Source: Desulfuromonas acetoxidans DSM 684
GTDB lineage: Bacteria; Desulfobacterota; Desulfuromonadia; Desulfuromonadales; Desulfuromonadaceae
DNA: 64,000 nt
Direction: 5' to 3'
Assembly: GCF_000167355.1 (NCBI RefSeq)
Contig: NZ_AAEW02000012.1
Span: 1-64,000, forward strand
This document shows positions 16,918 to 24,573 of the stretch, one piece after another. The position numbers and the translations under genes are program-made. The notes beneath the pieces were generated by a model. The model saw only the letters and a program-made list of their open reading frames with translations. It had not been told where the DNA came from and made no database searches. How positions within the stretch are numbered: the stretch's first letter is position 1; each line of letters starts with the position of its first letter.

Positions 16918-18015
16918 TCAAAACTGAAGTTGATAACTCGTACTGCGCCCGCCAGCAGGATCTTTGGCCAGGATATGACGAGAAAGCAGGTCGTTGATAT
17001 CACGCAAGGCGGTATCCTGAGAGCATTTTTCAAGCTTGGCCCATTTTGACGAGGTCAGCTTGCCGGTAAATCCATCCAAGAGTCGGTTGAGGATATCCCG
17101 TTGACGGGCATTGAATGGCTCATGCGCATGAGACTCCCAGAAGCGGGCTTTGATCAAAATCGCTTCGAGGGTTTGTTCGGCGGCTTCAATGGACCGCTTC
17201 AGACAGCCCAAAAACCATTCAACCCATAAAGAAATGTCGAGATCGCCTTTTTGACAGCGTTCGAGGATGTCATAGTACTCTTTACGTTCCTGTTGGATAC
17301 GGGTCGACATGCTGTAAAAACGCAACGGACTTTGCTCTGAGCGCGCCAGTAGCATATCGGCTATCGCACGCGCCAGGCGACCATTGCCATCGTCAAAAGG
17401 ATGGATGGTGACGAACCAGAAATGAGCAATGGCCGCCGCAATGACCGGGTCTGTCGGGCTGGGAGCATTAAACCAAGCGAGGAAGCGCTTCATTTCCGCA
17501 TTGAGTCGCTCAAAGCTCGGGGCCTCGTAATGGACCCTCTCTTTTCCGAACGCCCCGGAAATAATTTGCATCGTACCACTGGACGCATCACGCCACTGGC
17601 CAACCTGGATGCGTTGCAGGCCGCTTCGTCCTGTGGGGAATAGGGCTGCATGCCAGCTGCACAGTCGTTCTTGATCTAATGGTCGCTGATAGTTTCTGGT
17701 GGCATCAAGCATGACTTCCACGATGCCTTCCGCGTTGCGATCAATCGTTACGGATTCTCCGCGATCAATCCCCATTCTGCGGGCGATGGACGAACGGACC
17801 TGCTCGCGGTTAAAGGTTTCACCCTCAATTTCACTGGTTTTTAAAACGTCTTCCGTCAGAATTTGCAGCCCGGCTTCCTCGCGCAGGGCAAATCCCAATG
17901 CGTCCATGCGGCCGAGCAGCCGTCCTTGAAGATGGCGGACTTCGGCGAGGAGAAAAGCCAGCTTTTCCCGATCCCAATAAAAATCAGGCCAGTGCTGTTG
18001 TTGATGGATATACAT
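16918..18015 (-). CDS. Fic-domain protein (probable AMPylase)
   Basis: A 365-residue protein. The start at 18015 follows a G-rich site and gives the usual N-terminus YIHQQQHWPDFYWDREKLA (DUF4172). The inhibitory helix motif T-x-x-x-E-G is present as TSEIEG, placed before the Fic core (class II type). The active loop HPFDDGNGRLAR matches HPFx[D/E]GNGR exactly, so transfer of AMP to a target hydroxyl is likely. A C-terminal winged-helix-like part (WAKLEKCSQDTALRDINDLLSRHIL) could bind DNA. A 39-bp near-perfect palindrome lies upstream. Confidence 0.92.
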   Translation of the reverse strand: MYIHQQQHWPDFYWDREKLAFLLAEVRHLQGRLLGRMDALGFALREEAGLQILTEDVLKTSEIEGETFNREQVRSSIARRMGIDRGESVTIDRNAEGIVEVMLDATRNYQRPLDQERLCSWHAALFPTGRSGLQRIQVGQWRDASSGTMQIISGAFGKERVHYEAPSFERLNAEMKRFLAWFNAPSPTDPVIAAAIAHFWFVTIHPFDDGNGRLARAIADMLLARSEQSPLRFYSMSTRIQQERKEYYDILERCQKGDLDISLWVEWFLGCLKRSIEAAEQTLEAILIKARFWESHAHEPFNARQRDILNRLLDGFTGKLTSSKWAKLEKCSQDTALRDINDLLSRHILAKDPAGGRSTSYQLQF

Positions 18016-18065
18016 ATAACCCCCGCATGATATAAGGAGATTGTGCCCCGTATTCTCCGCATTGG

Positions 18066-18104
18066 CAAGCATAATCTCTGCATATCGTGCAGTGATTATG
18101 CTTG
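18066..18104. promoter_or_regulatory. 39-bp near-perfect palindrome upstream of the Fic gene
   Basis: Outer arms CAAGCATAATC/GATTATGCTTG and inner arms CTGCA/TGCAG, separated by single T/T mismatches around TATCG. It lies 51 bases upstream of the Fic start and could be an operator, possibly autoregulatory through the C-terminal winged helix, or an mRNA hairpin. Confidence 0.5.
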
Positions 18105-18256
18105 TTGTCGTTAACAAAAGGTCACGATTTTGATGGGTTGCCCTTGTCCGCTCTTGTCTGTGGCAAATAATTTCTTTAACCCGTGCTGATTCTTGAAAAT
18201 GAGGTCATGGCTGTTACGCTATTTAACATTACGAACCCAAACCAAAAGGATACGCT

Positions 18257-18637
18257 ATGGCAACTCGAAACGAAGTCTATAAATGTGCAACATGCGGCAA
18301 TGTTCTCGCTATTTTGACGGGTGGGCAGGGTGAGCTTATTTGCTGTGACGCTCCTATGGAACTCATGGCTGAAAATAGCACGGATGCAGCCCATGAAAAG
18401 CATGTGCCGATGGTTGTCGGTATCCTTGACGACATTGAGGTTTCTGTGGGGAGCGTTGCACATCCCATGCAGCCTGAGCATTATATTGAGTGGATTGAGC
18501 TGCTGACGGATCGTGTCAGTTATCGAGAATTCCTGAAACCCGGAGACACACCGGATGTCAACTTTTCAGTAGACACCGAGGACGTTACTGCGCGTGCTTA
18601 TTGCAACCTGCATGGGCTATGGAAAAGTAAGCCCTAA
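18257..18637 (+). CDS. dfx: Desulfoferrodoxin (2Fe superoxide reductase), copy 2
   Basis: Identical in protein sequence to the copy at 12886, with the full Cys10/13/29/30 desulforedoxin site and the His49/69/75, Cys116, His119 superoxide-reducing site. It is followed by the same terminator and by a palindrome just before a TetR regulator gene. Identical sequence over coding and non-coding DNA points to a very recent copy event or to gene conversion. Confidence 0.97.
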   Translation: MATRNEVYKCATCGNVLAILTGGQGELICCDAPMELMAENSTDAAHEKHVPMVVGILDDIEVSVGSVAHPMQPEHYIEWIELLTDRVSYREFLKPGDTPDVNFSVDTEDVTARAYCNLHGLWKSKP

Positions 18638-18685
18638 GGATAATAACTGCCGTAACGGGCCGCTTTGCCTCTCTGAAGTCATCAC

Positions 18686-18723
18686 AACAGGGGAACCGAG
18701 AAAATCGGTTCCCCTGTTTTTTT
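18686..18723 (+). terminator. Terminator of desulfoferrodoxin copy 2
   Basis: Same hairpin and T-run as at 13315-13352. Confidence 0.85.
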
Positions 18724-18757
18724 ATCAGATCACAGAGTCATTTAATTTTGCCTGTTC

Positions 18758-18784
18758 TAAAAATGAATGATATATTCATTTTTA
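18758..18784. promoter_or_regulatory. Likely TetR operator upstream of the 18810 gene
   Basis: 27-bp palindrome (arms TAAAAATGAAT/ATTCATTTTTA) that ends 25 bases before the TetR start codon. The TGAAT-n-ATTCA form is common for TetR-family operators, so autoregulation is likely. Confidence 0.6.
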
Positions 18785-18809
18785 GATGTTGAACAAATGG
18801 AGGCATGTC

Positions 18810-19442
18810 ATGGTTCAGGTTTTAAAAGATCATGTGAAGCAACAGATTTCCAAAGTGGCAGAGCAATTATTTGCCCGCGTCGGCTATCAGAAAGCCACCA
18901 TGGGCATGATTGCCGAGGAAGCCGGGGTGGCCACTGGAACGATTTATAAATACTACACAAACAAGCAGGCGCTGTTTGAGTCGATCATCACCGAGGCGTT
19001 TGTCGCGGAGTTTAAACAACTGACGCACAAGCGGGTGGCTTCGTTGATTGATCCTTCACGGGCGAAAGAGTCCGTGTCCATCGACAGCGGGGCGGCAGGC
19101 CAGTTGTTGCGCTTTTGGATCGACAATCGTCTGAAAGTGATCATCCTTTTAGCGCGTGCCGAGGGATCGCGTTACGCATCCTTTGAGCACGACTACATTC
19201 AGGCCATGACCCAACAGGCGCTGGTTCATCTTCCCCTGACACATCCCAACTTTAACGACAGCAAAATTTTTCGTTTTGTCTTCAATGCGCGGCTGGTGGA
19301 CACCGTGAAAGGGATTGTGTCCATCCTGGAGACCTTCGATCAGAAGCAGGACATCCGAGATGCCTTTGCTTTGGGGTGGACCTATCATTTTGCCGGAATC
19401 AGTGCTGTGATTGCCAACTGCAGCCAGGGAGGAAAGCAATGA
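18810..19442 (+). CDS. TetR-family transcriptional regulator
   Basis: The ATG at 18810 is chosen because TGGAGG lies 6 bases upstream. The 210-residue protein has the TetR helix-turn-helix: VAEQLFARVGYQKATMGMIA then EEAGVATGTIYKYYTNKQALFESI. The ligand-binding C-terminal part is not assignable to a known effector. Its stop overlaps the ATG of the next gene (ATGA), so the two are co-translated. The palindrome just upstream is a good self-operator. Which efflux or metabolic gene it controls is not visible here. Confidence 0.92.
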   Translation: MVQVLKDHVKQQISKVAEQLFARVGYQKATMGMIAEEAGVATGTIYKYYTNKQALFESIITEAFVAEFKQLTHKRVASLIDPSRAKESVSIDSGAAGQLLRFWIDNRLKVIILLARAEGSRYASFEHDYIQAMTQQALVHLPLTHPNFNDSKIFRFVFNARLVDTVKGIVSILETFDQKQDIRDAFALGWTYHFAGISAVIANCSQGGKQ

Positions 19443-19798
19443 GTCTGTTCAGCGTCATCTGCGAAGCAAAAATACAGGACTGGTTTAAAAAGAAACAGGC
19501 CGGGGAGGTCCAGCCCGTTGAAAATCAAGTGACAATAGATCAGATCAAATCCTCAGAAACCTATCTGCTGGAGGATATTCTGCGGCTCATCGAACAAGCA
19601 TATTTGTCAGATTGCAACACACGAGAAATTGTATTGCACAAAGCGAAAGAGATGGAGGTTCAATTGTTGATGAGCCTTGAAAATGAAGGCTATACACTTA
19701 TGGCACAAATGACAGCAGAAACAATTCGCCAGCATAAGGTGGAAAACGCCGGTAAAGATGAACACGGATTGTCGCGTTGTGATAACGAAACAGAATAG
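19439..19798 (+). CDS. Small hypothetical protein co-translated with TetR (119 aa)
   Basis: The ATG overlaps the TetR stop and is preceded by GGGAGGAAAG. The N-terminus MSLFSVICEAKIQDWFKKKQ faintly resembles the start of DUF1992/DnaJ-C28-type proteins, but the conserved glycine-rich continuation is missing. The rest is helical and acidic. No membrane segment or signal is present. Tight coupling to the regulator suggests a linked role, unknown. Confidence 0.6.
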   Translation: MSLFSVICEAKIQDWFKKKQAGEVQPVENQVTIDQIKSSETYLLEDILRLIEQAYLSDCNTREIVLHKAKEMEVQLLMSLENEGYTLMAQMTAETIRQHKVENAGKDEHGLSRCDNETE

Positions 19799-19826
19799 GC
19801 TCGTGCCTCGTTTTGTTAGCTTTATC

Positions 19827-19975
19827 GTAGCAAACTCGGGACTGCCCCAAGCCCTATCTGAGGCTGTACCAGATTTTTACAGGTTATGGAACGCTGGCGG
19901 TTTGTACCGCAAAAGCCTGGGACAGCCCCCATGCGGGAACAGTCCATTTTCTGCTGCTTTTTTCCCTTAAACTCG
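19827..19975 (+). repeat. Intergenic repeat family A, long copy 1
   Basis: Shares GCAAACTCGGG, then TATGGAACGCTGGCGGTTTG and GCAAAAGCC...GGACAGCCCC with 23792-23923. The end part is repeated in inverse orientation at 6535-6590. Confidence 0.65.
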
Positions 19976-20044
19976 TTCTCTGTCAACACGCAATCTTCTG
20001 GTCTGGCTTCGCCTCGCACCATTCCCACTGCGTTGCAAAATCTT

Positions 20045-20076
20045 GAGTGAATGGCACGATGTTGTGCCATTCACTC
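20045..20076. repeat. Perfect 13-bp inverted repeat
   Basis: GAGTGAATGGCAC/GTGCCATTCACTC around GATGTT. It lies in about 110 bases of DNA found between families A and B here but not at the 23.9-kb locus, so it seems inserted. Confidence 0.6.
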
Positions 20077-20094
20077 GAATTTCTAGCATTGACA

Positions 20095-20410
20095 GAGCAC
20101 TAGGACCCGAACACCGTCAACTTTGTCATCGGAGTGACCACCTGTAGGAGCGAATTTATTCTCGAATTGTTCTGGTTATCGATCCTTTTCATGATGGGGA
20201 TTTGCGGCTAAAGCCGCTCCTTGAATATACAATTTTAATTATGCTGAAGTACTAGCGTCATTCAGGCCCCCGGCAGGATGTTGAAAAAGCCCCGTCCAGG
20301 GATTTTCCAACGACGCAAGCCGAAAATGCGATTTTCGTCTTACTCACAAGATCAAGGACCTGAAAACCTGTCCTTGATTTTGATCGCCCGGCCATGGACT
20401 CCACAGTCTT
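20095..20410 (+). repeat. Composite repeat B+C, copy 1 (truncated)
   Basis: Family B (20143-20222) has REP-like ends, GTAGGAGCGAATT and AAAGCCGCTCC, in inverse order. Family C starts at 20273 with GCAGGATGTTGAAAAAG but stops near 20410 without the opposite terminal repeat. Confidence 0.65.
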
Positions 20411-20532
20411 CTAGAGAATTTGTCTATTGTTGTTGACAATTTACTCTAATGAGCTTATTGATGGTTTGTCTAAATATTAAGATTTGTATATTTAGTCTAT
20501 TTCAAGGGCTGTGCGTTTGTCTGACGCGCCCC

Positions 20533-20627
20533 AGGGGTTTTTCCGTGTCAGCAACGTTACACGTGGTTGCCATAGAACGCCGATGCCCCCTCCGTGTTCC
20601 TTGCTGACACGAAAATTTCCCATTCCA
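20533..20627 (+). repeat. Intergenic repeat family E, copy 2
   Basis: From TTTTTCCGTGTCAGCAACG to CCTTGCTGACACGAAAATT, with CATAGAACGCCGATGC inside. The CGTGTCAGCAA and TTGCTGACACG ends are perfect 11-bp inverted repeats. Confidence 0.55.
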
Positions 20628-20654
20628 TTCCATTCAATTTATTGGGAACCGTTC

Positions 20655-20962
20655 TAGTCCTTGAACACAGTCAATTTTGCTATCGGAGTGACCACCTGTA
20701 GGAGCGAATTTGTTCGCGAATTGTTCTGGTCATTGATCTTTTTCATGATGGGAATTCGCGGCTGAAGCCATTCCTGCAATGTACAATTTCGAATATGTTG
20801 ATGTCCTGGCAGGATGTTGAAAAAGTCCCGTCCGGGGATTTTTCAACGACGCAAGCCGAAAATGCGATTTCCGTCTTGCTCACAAAATCAAGGACTTGAA
20901 AGCCTGTCCTTGATTTTGATCGCCCGTCCATGGGCTCCACAGTCTGTTTTTCAACAGCCTGC
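20655..20962 (+). repeat. Composite repeat B+C, copy 2 (complete)
   Basis: Family B at 20698-20777. Family C at 20809-20962 (154 bp) has imperfect terminal inverted repeats GCAGGATGTTGAAAAA and TTTTTCAACAGCCTGC. Confidence 0.7.
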
Positions 20963-21047
20963 TAGGCTGTTACGCGACGTCACTATTGTTTGAAATTGTG
21001 AAGAATGCTCACGTTTGATCGCTGTATTTCATTGCGAAGGAGGACAT

Positions 21048-22235
21048 ATGTATCGTTTGATTGTTTTGTTTTTTTTGCTGTTGGCAGTTCTGGGTGGTTG
21101 TAGTGATGGAGGTTCTAACAGGACTGTACAAACGGGTGAGGGTGAATGGACGATTACCAGTTTAGGCACGCTCGGCGGAGCATTGACGTTTGTGGTGGAT
21201 GCCAACGAGGAGGGCCAAGTTATTGGTATCGCAACAAATGCCGAAGGGAGAATGAACGGCTTCTACTGGGACAGTGAGCGAGGCATGATAAATCTCGGCA
21301 CGTTTGGTGGTGAGGAAAGTTTTGCTCTCGATATCAATGAACAGGGAACCGTGGTTGGCTATGCGACAGATGAATTAGGGAATCGTCGCGCATTTGTCTG
21401 GACACCAGAGACCAAGGAGAAGGTTGATCTCGGTACTCTTGGCGGTGATGACAGCATCGCTTACACAATCAATGAAGCGGGTCAGGTTGCCGGTTCCTCC
21501 GAACTCGCTACCGGCGAAGAGCATCCTTTCGTCTGGGAGAGTGAGGCCGGTATGTTTGATATTGGTGATGAGGACATGCGCGAGTGTGTTGCTTATGACA
21601 TCAATGACAATGGTCAGGTTGTAGGACGCTATGAAACCTATGATGTTGACGAGTTCGGCGGTTTTGTCGGAACAAAGTTTGGTTTTGTGTGGGATCCTGA
21701 AGAAGGGATGACCTCTATTGAGGTTGATGCCGATACCGATGTTTCTCCATTGCAGATCAATGCATCGGGTCAAATTACTGGTGTGGTAACGGATTCAAGT
21801 GATACCAGTATGGCTTTTGTCTACGACGCATCTTCCGGTATGACGTTGATCGAAGAGACGGAGACAACCGATCTGGAAGGGGATGTCGCTGCAATCAGGA
21901 TCGATGATGATGGCCAGGTGTTGGGAGTCTATAAAGGGGGATCATTTGTCTGGAATCGTGAACAAGGCTTGACGACGATTCACACGCCGGAAGATGGCGA
22001 ATTCAGTGTCGCATTGGATAATAACAGCACTGGATTGATTGTTGGTGCGACCTACAGTGAGGATATGGCATCTTCATCTGTTCTTCTCTGGTCTGAGGAC
22101 GAGGGGGCTATGGAGCTTCCAGATCTTGGTGGTGTGTTTGTTGTAGCCACTGTGGTTACTGATTCCGGGAGAATCTATGGGGGGGCGTCAGCGTCTGAAG
22201 ATGTTCTTGAAGCAGTGGTATGGGTCAAAGAATAG
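21048..22235 (+). CDS. Lipoprotein with HAF-type beta-propeller repeats
   Basis: GGAGG before the ATG at 21048 sets the start. The signal peptide ends in the lipobox VLGGCSDGG. The 395-residue protein then repeats a block of about 45 residues: LGTLGGALTFVVDANEEGQV, LGTFGGEESFALDINEQGTV, LGTLGGDDSIAYTINEAGQV and so on, each with a later FVW or FYW strand. This is the extracellular HAF repeat pattern and suggests a propeller exposed outside the inner membrane. The last 16 bases overlap the next gene. Ligand unknown. Confidence 0.85.
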   Translation: MYRLIVLFFLLLAVLGGCSDGGSNRTVQTGEGEWTITSLGTLGGALTFVVDANEEGQVIGIATNAEGRMNGFYWDSERGMINLGTFGGEESFALDINEQGTVVGYATDELGNRRAFVWTPETKEKVDLGTLGGDDSIAYTINEAGQVAGSSELATGEEHPFVWESEAGMFDIGDEDMRECVAYDINDNGQVVGRYETYDVDEFGGFVGTKFGFVWDPEEGMTSIEVDADTDVSPLQINASGQITGVVTDSSDTSMAFVYDASSGMTLIEETETTDLEGDVAAIRIDDDGQVLGVYKGGSFVWNREQGLTTIHTPEDGEFSVALDNNSTGLIVGATYSEDMASSSVLLWSEDEGAMELPDLGGVFVVATVVTDSGRIYGGASASEDVLEAVVWVKE

Positions 22236-22891
22236 TTGCCAAGAATACGATTCGTCTGGTTTTAGCGCTGTTGCTGGTGTGTGCTTTGGGCGTCGTTGTT
22301 GCGTATGTTGATTCGACCTCGCAGAAAGATCCGCATCAACAAACTGCCAAACAACAGAACCTGCTTTCAATCAGGGGTGTCCGATCAACCGTCTATTCGG
22401 GAGGAAGCGCTGAATGCAGCGTGGTGATTGAAAACCTGACCATCCCACGTCAAGCGCAATCGTTTTCACTGACACCGATCTCTGCTGAGTTTGATGCGGT
22501 TGCTCATGGTGTCGAGTTAACATTTTACTCTGAAGCAAAAGACAGCGCCGTGGGGCATTTGTTTAAAAAAACAGGGGATATCGTGTTGGATATCATCCTG
22601 AACCAAGAAGATGCGGAAAAATTTTCCATCAAGAAAATTTTCTTTTACGACGTTACCCTTGAACTCAAGGATAAAAGTGAAAGTGTTTTCCTGGTTGATG
22701 CAGAGAGGATGGTTCTGAATCAAAAAAATGGCCATTGCCGGATCAGCGGATGTTCGATCCTGCTGCCTGAAACAAAAACACCGGCACACTATCCCCTGAT
22801 TATCTGGGATGACGGGCACAAGTCCTTTTTTCTGCCTTCGGGCAAAGCTGTTGGCCCGCTGAACCAAGCAGCCGAACAGGGCAGGTCTTGA
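22220..22891 (+). CDS. Single-pass membrane-anchored protein of unknown function
   Basis: The start lies within the end of the HAF gene (16-base overlap); no strong ribosome site is visible, so coupling is likely. Residues 12-29 (IRLVLALLLVCALGVVVAY) form one N-terminal membrane helix; the remainder is mainly beta and should be periplasmic, with a Cys pair (CRISGC) that may form a disulfide. The layout loosely recalls LptC-type or exported anchor proteins, but I see no diagnostic motif. Confidence 0.55.
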   Translation: MGQRIVAKNTIRLVLALLLVCALGVVVAYVDSTSQKDPHQQTAKQQNLLSIRGVRSTVYSGGSAECSVVIENLTIPRQAQSFSLTPISAEFDAVAHGVELTFYSEAKDSAVGHLFKKTGDIVLDIILNQEDAEKFSIKKIFFYDVTLELKDKSESVFLVDAERMVLNQKNGHCRISGCSILLPETKTPAHYPLIIWDDGHKSFFLPSGKAVGPLNQAAEQGRS

Positions 22892-22916
22892 AGTGCAATC
22901 CTAAAAAAAATTCGCC

Positions 22917-22940
22917 TCTGTCCGTTGTTGCCTGTCGTCA
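22917..22940 (+). repeat. 10-bp-phased repeat family F, degenerate
   Basis: TGTCCGTTGT and TGCCTGTCGT in tandem, 25 bases after the stop of the 22220 gene. Confidence 0.35.
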
Positions 22941-22980
22941 ATTGTGACACATGGGCACGCGGTCAGATTCTTCAGTTGGT

Positions 22981-23631
22981 TCAGGTTATGTTACGTCGCT
23001 CTCGAATCGCCAAAAACTCATCCAGCCGATAGTTGCTTTGCAAAAGCCGTAAATCGCGTTGATACACCTGATTCTGTTTTTTTGTCAGATGGAGGTTATG
23101 GTCTTTTATCTTGTGATTGATCGTAGCGAACTCAGTGCCGATGAGTTCGGCGTTGCTGCGCTCGGCAACCATCCATTCCATTCCGCTCAGACCCTCTTTG
23201 GGCATGGGCAGATCGCAGTAAAAATCCCCCACACTGTTAACACCCCAATAGATAAGTCCAAGCGCCAGATAAAAGTCGAGTGATTGTGAAATACAGGTGA
23301 TGTTGAACCGAGTTGCATTTTGGGCGATGGCGAGATTAAAAACCCGCTCAAGGAGGATTTGGGCATAGCCATTCCTGCGCTGGGCGAAAGGGGTAAAAAT
23401 GTTATGGATGCTCAGGTAGTTGGTTGTTCTGTTGATGATAAAAAAGATATAGCACAGGTGAATGTTCTGTTGATCAGCCAGAGCAAAACAGCCTTGGCTG
23501 TGCCAGCCCAACTTTTTATCCCACCAGTTGAGAGACATGTTAGCAAAACGAATGGTTTTGTCTTCCTTGAGTTGCGAGATAGAGCGTTGATATTCAATAC
23601 GGTTTAACGGGATCAGTTCGTATTGATGCAT
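22981..23631 (-). CDS. GNAT-like acetyltransferase with C-terminal extension
   Basis: The start at 23631 is preceded by AAGGAG; the ATG at 23655 is not. The core has a GNAT motif A, FTPFAQRRNGYAQILLERVF, with Q-R-R-N-G-Y in the acetyl-CoA loop, followed by the SLDFYLALGLIYWG motif B region. About 80 further C-terminal residues, rich in Gln and Arg, are outside the usual fold. It ends in a repeat-free stretch and lies opposite to its neighbours. Substrate unknown. Confidence 0.65.
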   Translation of the reverse strand: MHQYELIPLNRIEYQRSISQLKEDKTIRFANMSLNWWDKKLGWHSQGCFALADQQNIHLCYIFFIINRTTNYLSIHNIFTPFAQRRNGYAQILLERVFNLAIAQNATRFNITCISQSLDFYLALGLIYWGVNSVGDFYCDLPMPKEGLSGMEWMVAERSNAELIGTEFATINHKIKDHNLHLTKKQNQVYQRDLRLLQSNYRLDEFLAIRERRNIT

Positions 23632-24573
23632 GTTTTTTGTCTCCTTAGTATGCATTCTATCAGAGCAAAAAAGTTCAAATGGCGAACTTGATCAGTCAAA
23701 TATTATGTCAGGTGTTGATATTTTGTTGTTCTGCCTCGTGATAAATGGTGTTTTTTTAAGTGAGACTGGAATGGCGCAAGTTTAAGCACTTTCGTAGCAA
23801 ACTCGGGGCTGTCGCAGATGTTTGCGGGCTATGGAACGCTGGCGGTTTGCACTGCAAAAGCCCGGGCCAGCCCCCTGCGGGGACAGTTCCGTCTTTGCTG
23901 TTTTTTCCCTTTAAACTGGTACTTGAGCACACTCGATTTTGTCATCGAAAAGAGCCTCTATAGCAGCGAATTTATTCGCGAATTGTTCTGGTCATTGATC
24001 CTTTTCATGATGGGAATTCGCGGCTGAAGCCGCTCCTACAATGCACAATTTCAATGATGCTGACGTCCTGGCAGGATGTTGAAAAAGTCCCGTCCGGGGA
24101 TTTTTCAACGACACAAGCCGAAAATGCGATTTCCCTCTTGCTCACAAAATCAAGGATTTGAAAACCTGTCCTTGATTTTGATCGCCCGTCCATGGGCTCC
24201 ACGGTCTGTTCTTCACAACAGCCTGCTAGCGCCATTCACGTGAGACTGAGAAAGAAGCATATCACAGAAAAACGATGAGGGCTTTCTGTCGGGTTTTTTA
24301 GACGAAAACTTCTGCGTTTGAAATGAAATAACCGTCAGAAGCTGAAGGTTATTAAGTCGAATCGAAAAATGTCGGATTTGCGCTTACGCGATCAGCTCGT
24401 GAAAATTACAGGGTGGTGCTTATTCCGCCTGCCTGCATGATGAAAAACCGGAAAATCATTAAAACGCGTTTGAATCCCATCGGCAAAACGGATAACATGT
24501 ATCTGCACTCCTTGACTTGCGGTTGCGTGATGAATAAAGACCCTGTTAACCTTTTGGAATCATTAGGAATCCA
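23632..24573. other. 942-bp gap: repeats plus the upstream region of the sensor kinase
   Basis: No supported gene. Families A, B and C occupy 23792-24226. The last 340 bases before the kinase gene show only a short inverted repeat AATAACC/GGTTATT (24328-24354) and no clear promoter. Confidence 0.65.
23792..24226 (+). repeat. Composite repeat A+B+C, copy 3
   Basis: Family A (23792-23923), family B (23960-24039) and family C (24071-24226, 156 bp with terminal inverted repeats) lie in the same order and spacing as at 20 kb, without the inserted hairpin seen there. Confidence 0.7.

Larger units (their letters stand above)
18148..18784 (+). repeat. Duplicated 637-bp segment, copy 2
   Basis: Second copy of the segment at 12777-13413. 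Its right edge runs straight into the TetR gene's ribosome-binding region, making this the more natural context and probably the original locus. Confidence 0.95.
19799..21047. other. 1.25-kb gap without a supported gene, built of repeats
   Basis: The few open frames are short, lack ribosome sites and coincide with repeat copies. The gap is a mosaic of families A, B, C and E plus a separate hairpin, listed individually. An A+T-rich stretch without recognisable structure runs from about 20411 to 20530. Confidence 0.7.

Noticed and set aside
20743-20940. Short frame on the minus strand (MEPMDGRSKSRTGF...), with a near-identical one at 24005-24235
   Set aside because: Both frames lie wholly inside families B and C and are products of the repeat; no ribosome site and no reason to expect translation.
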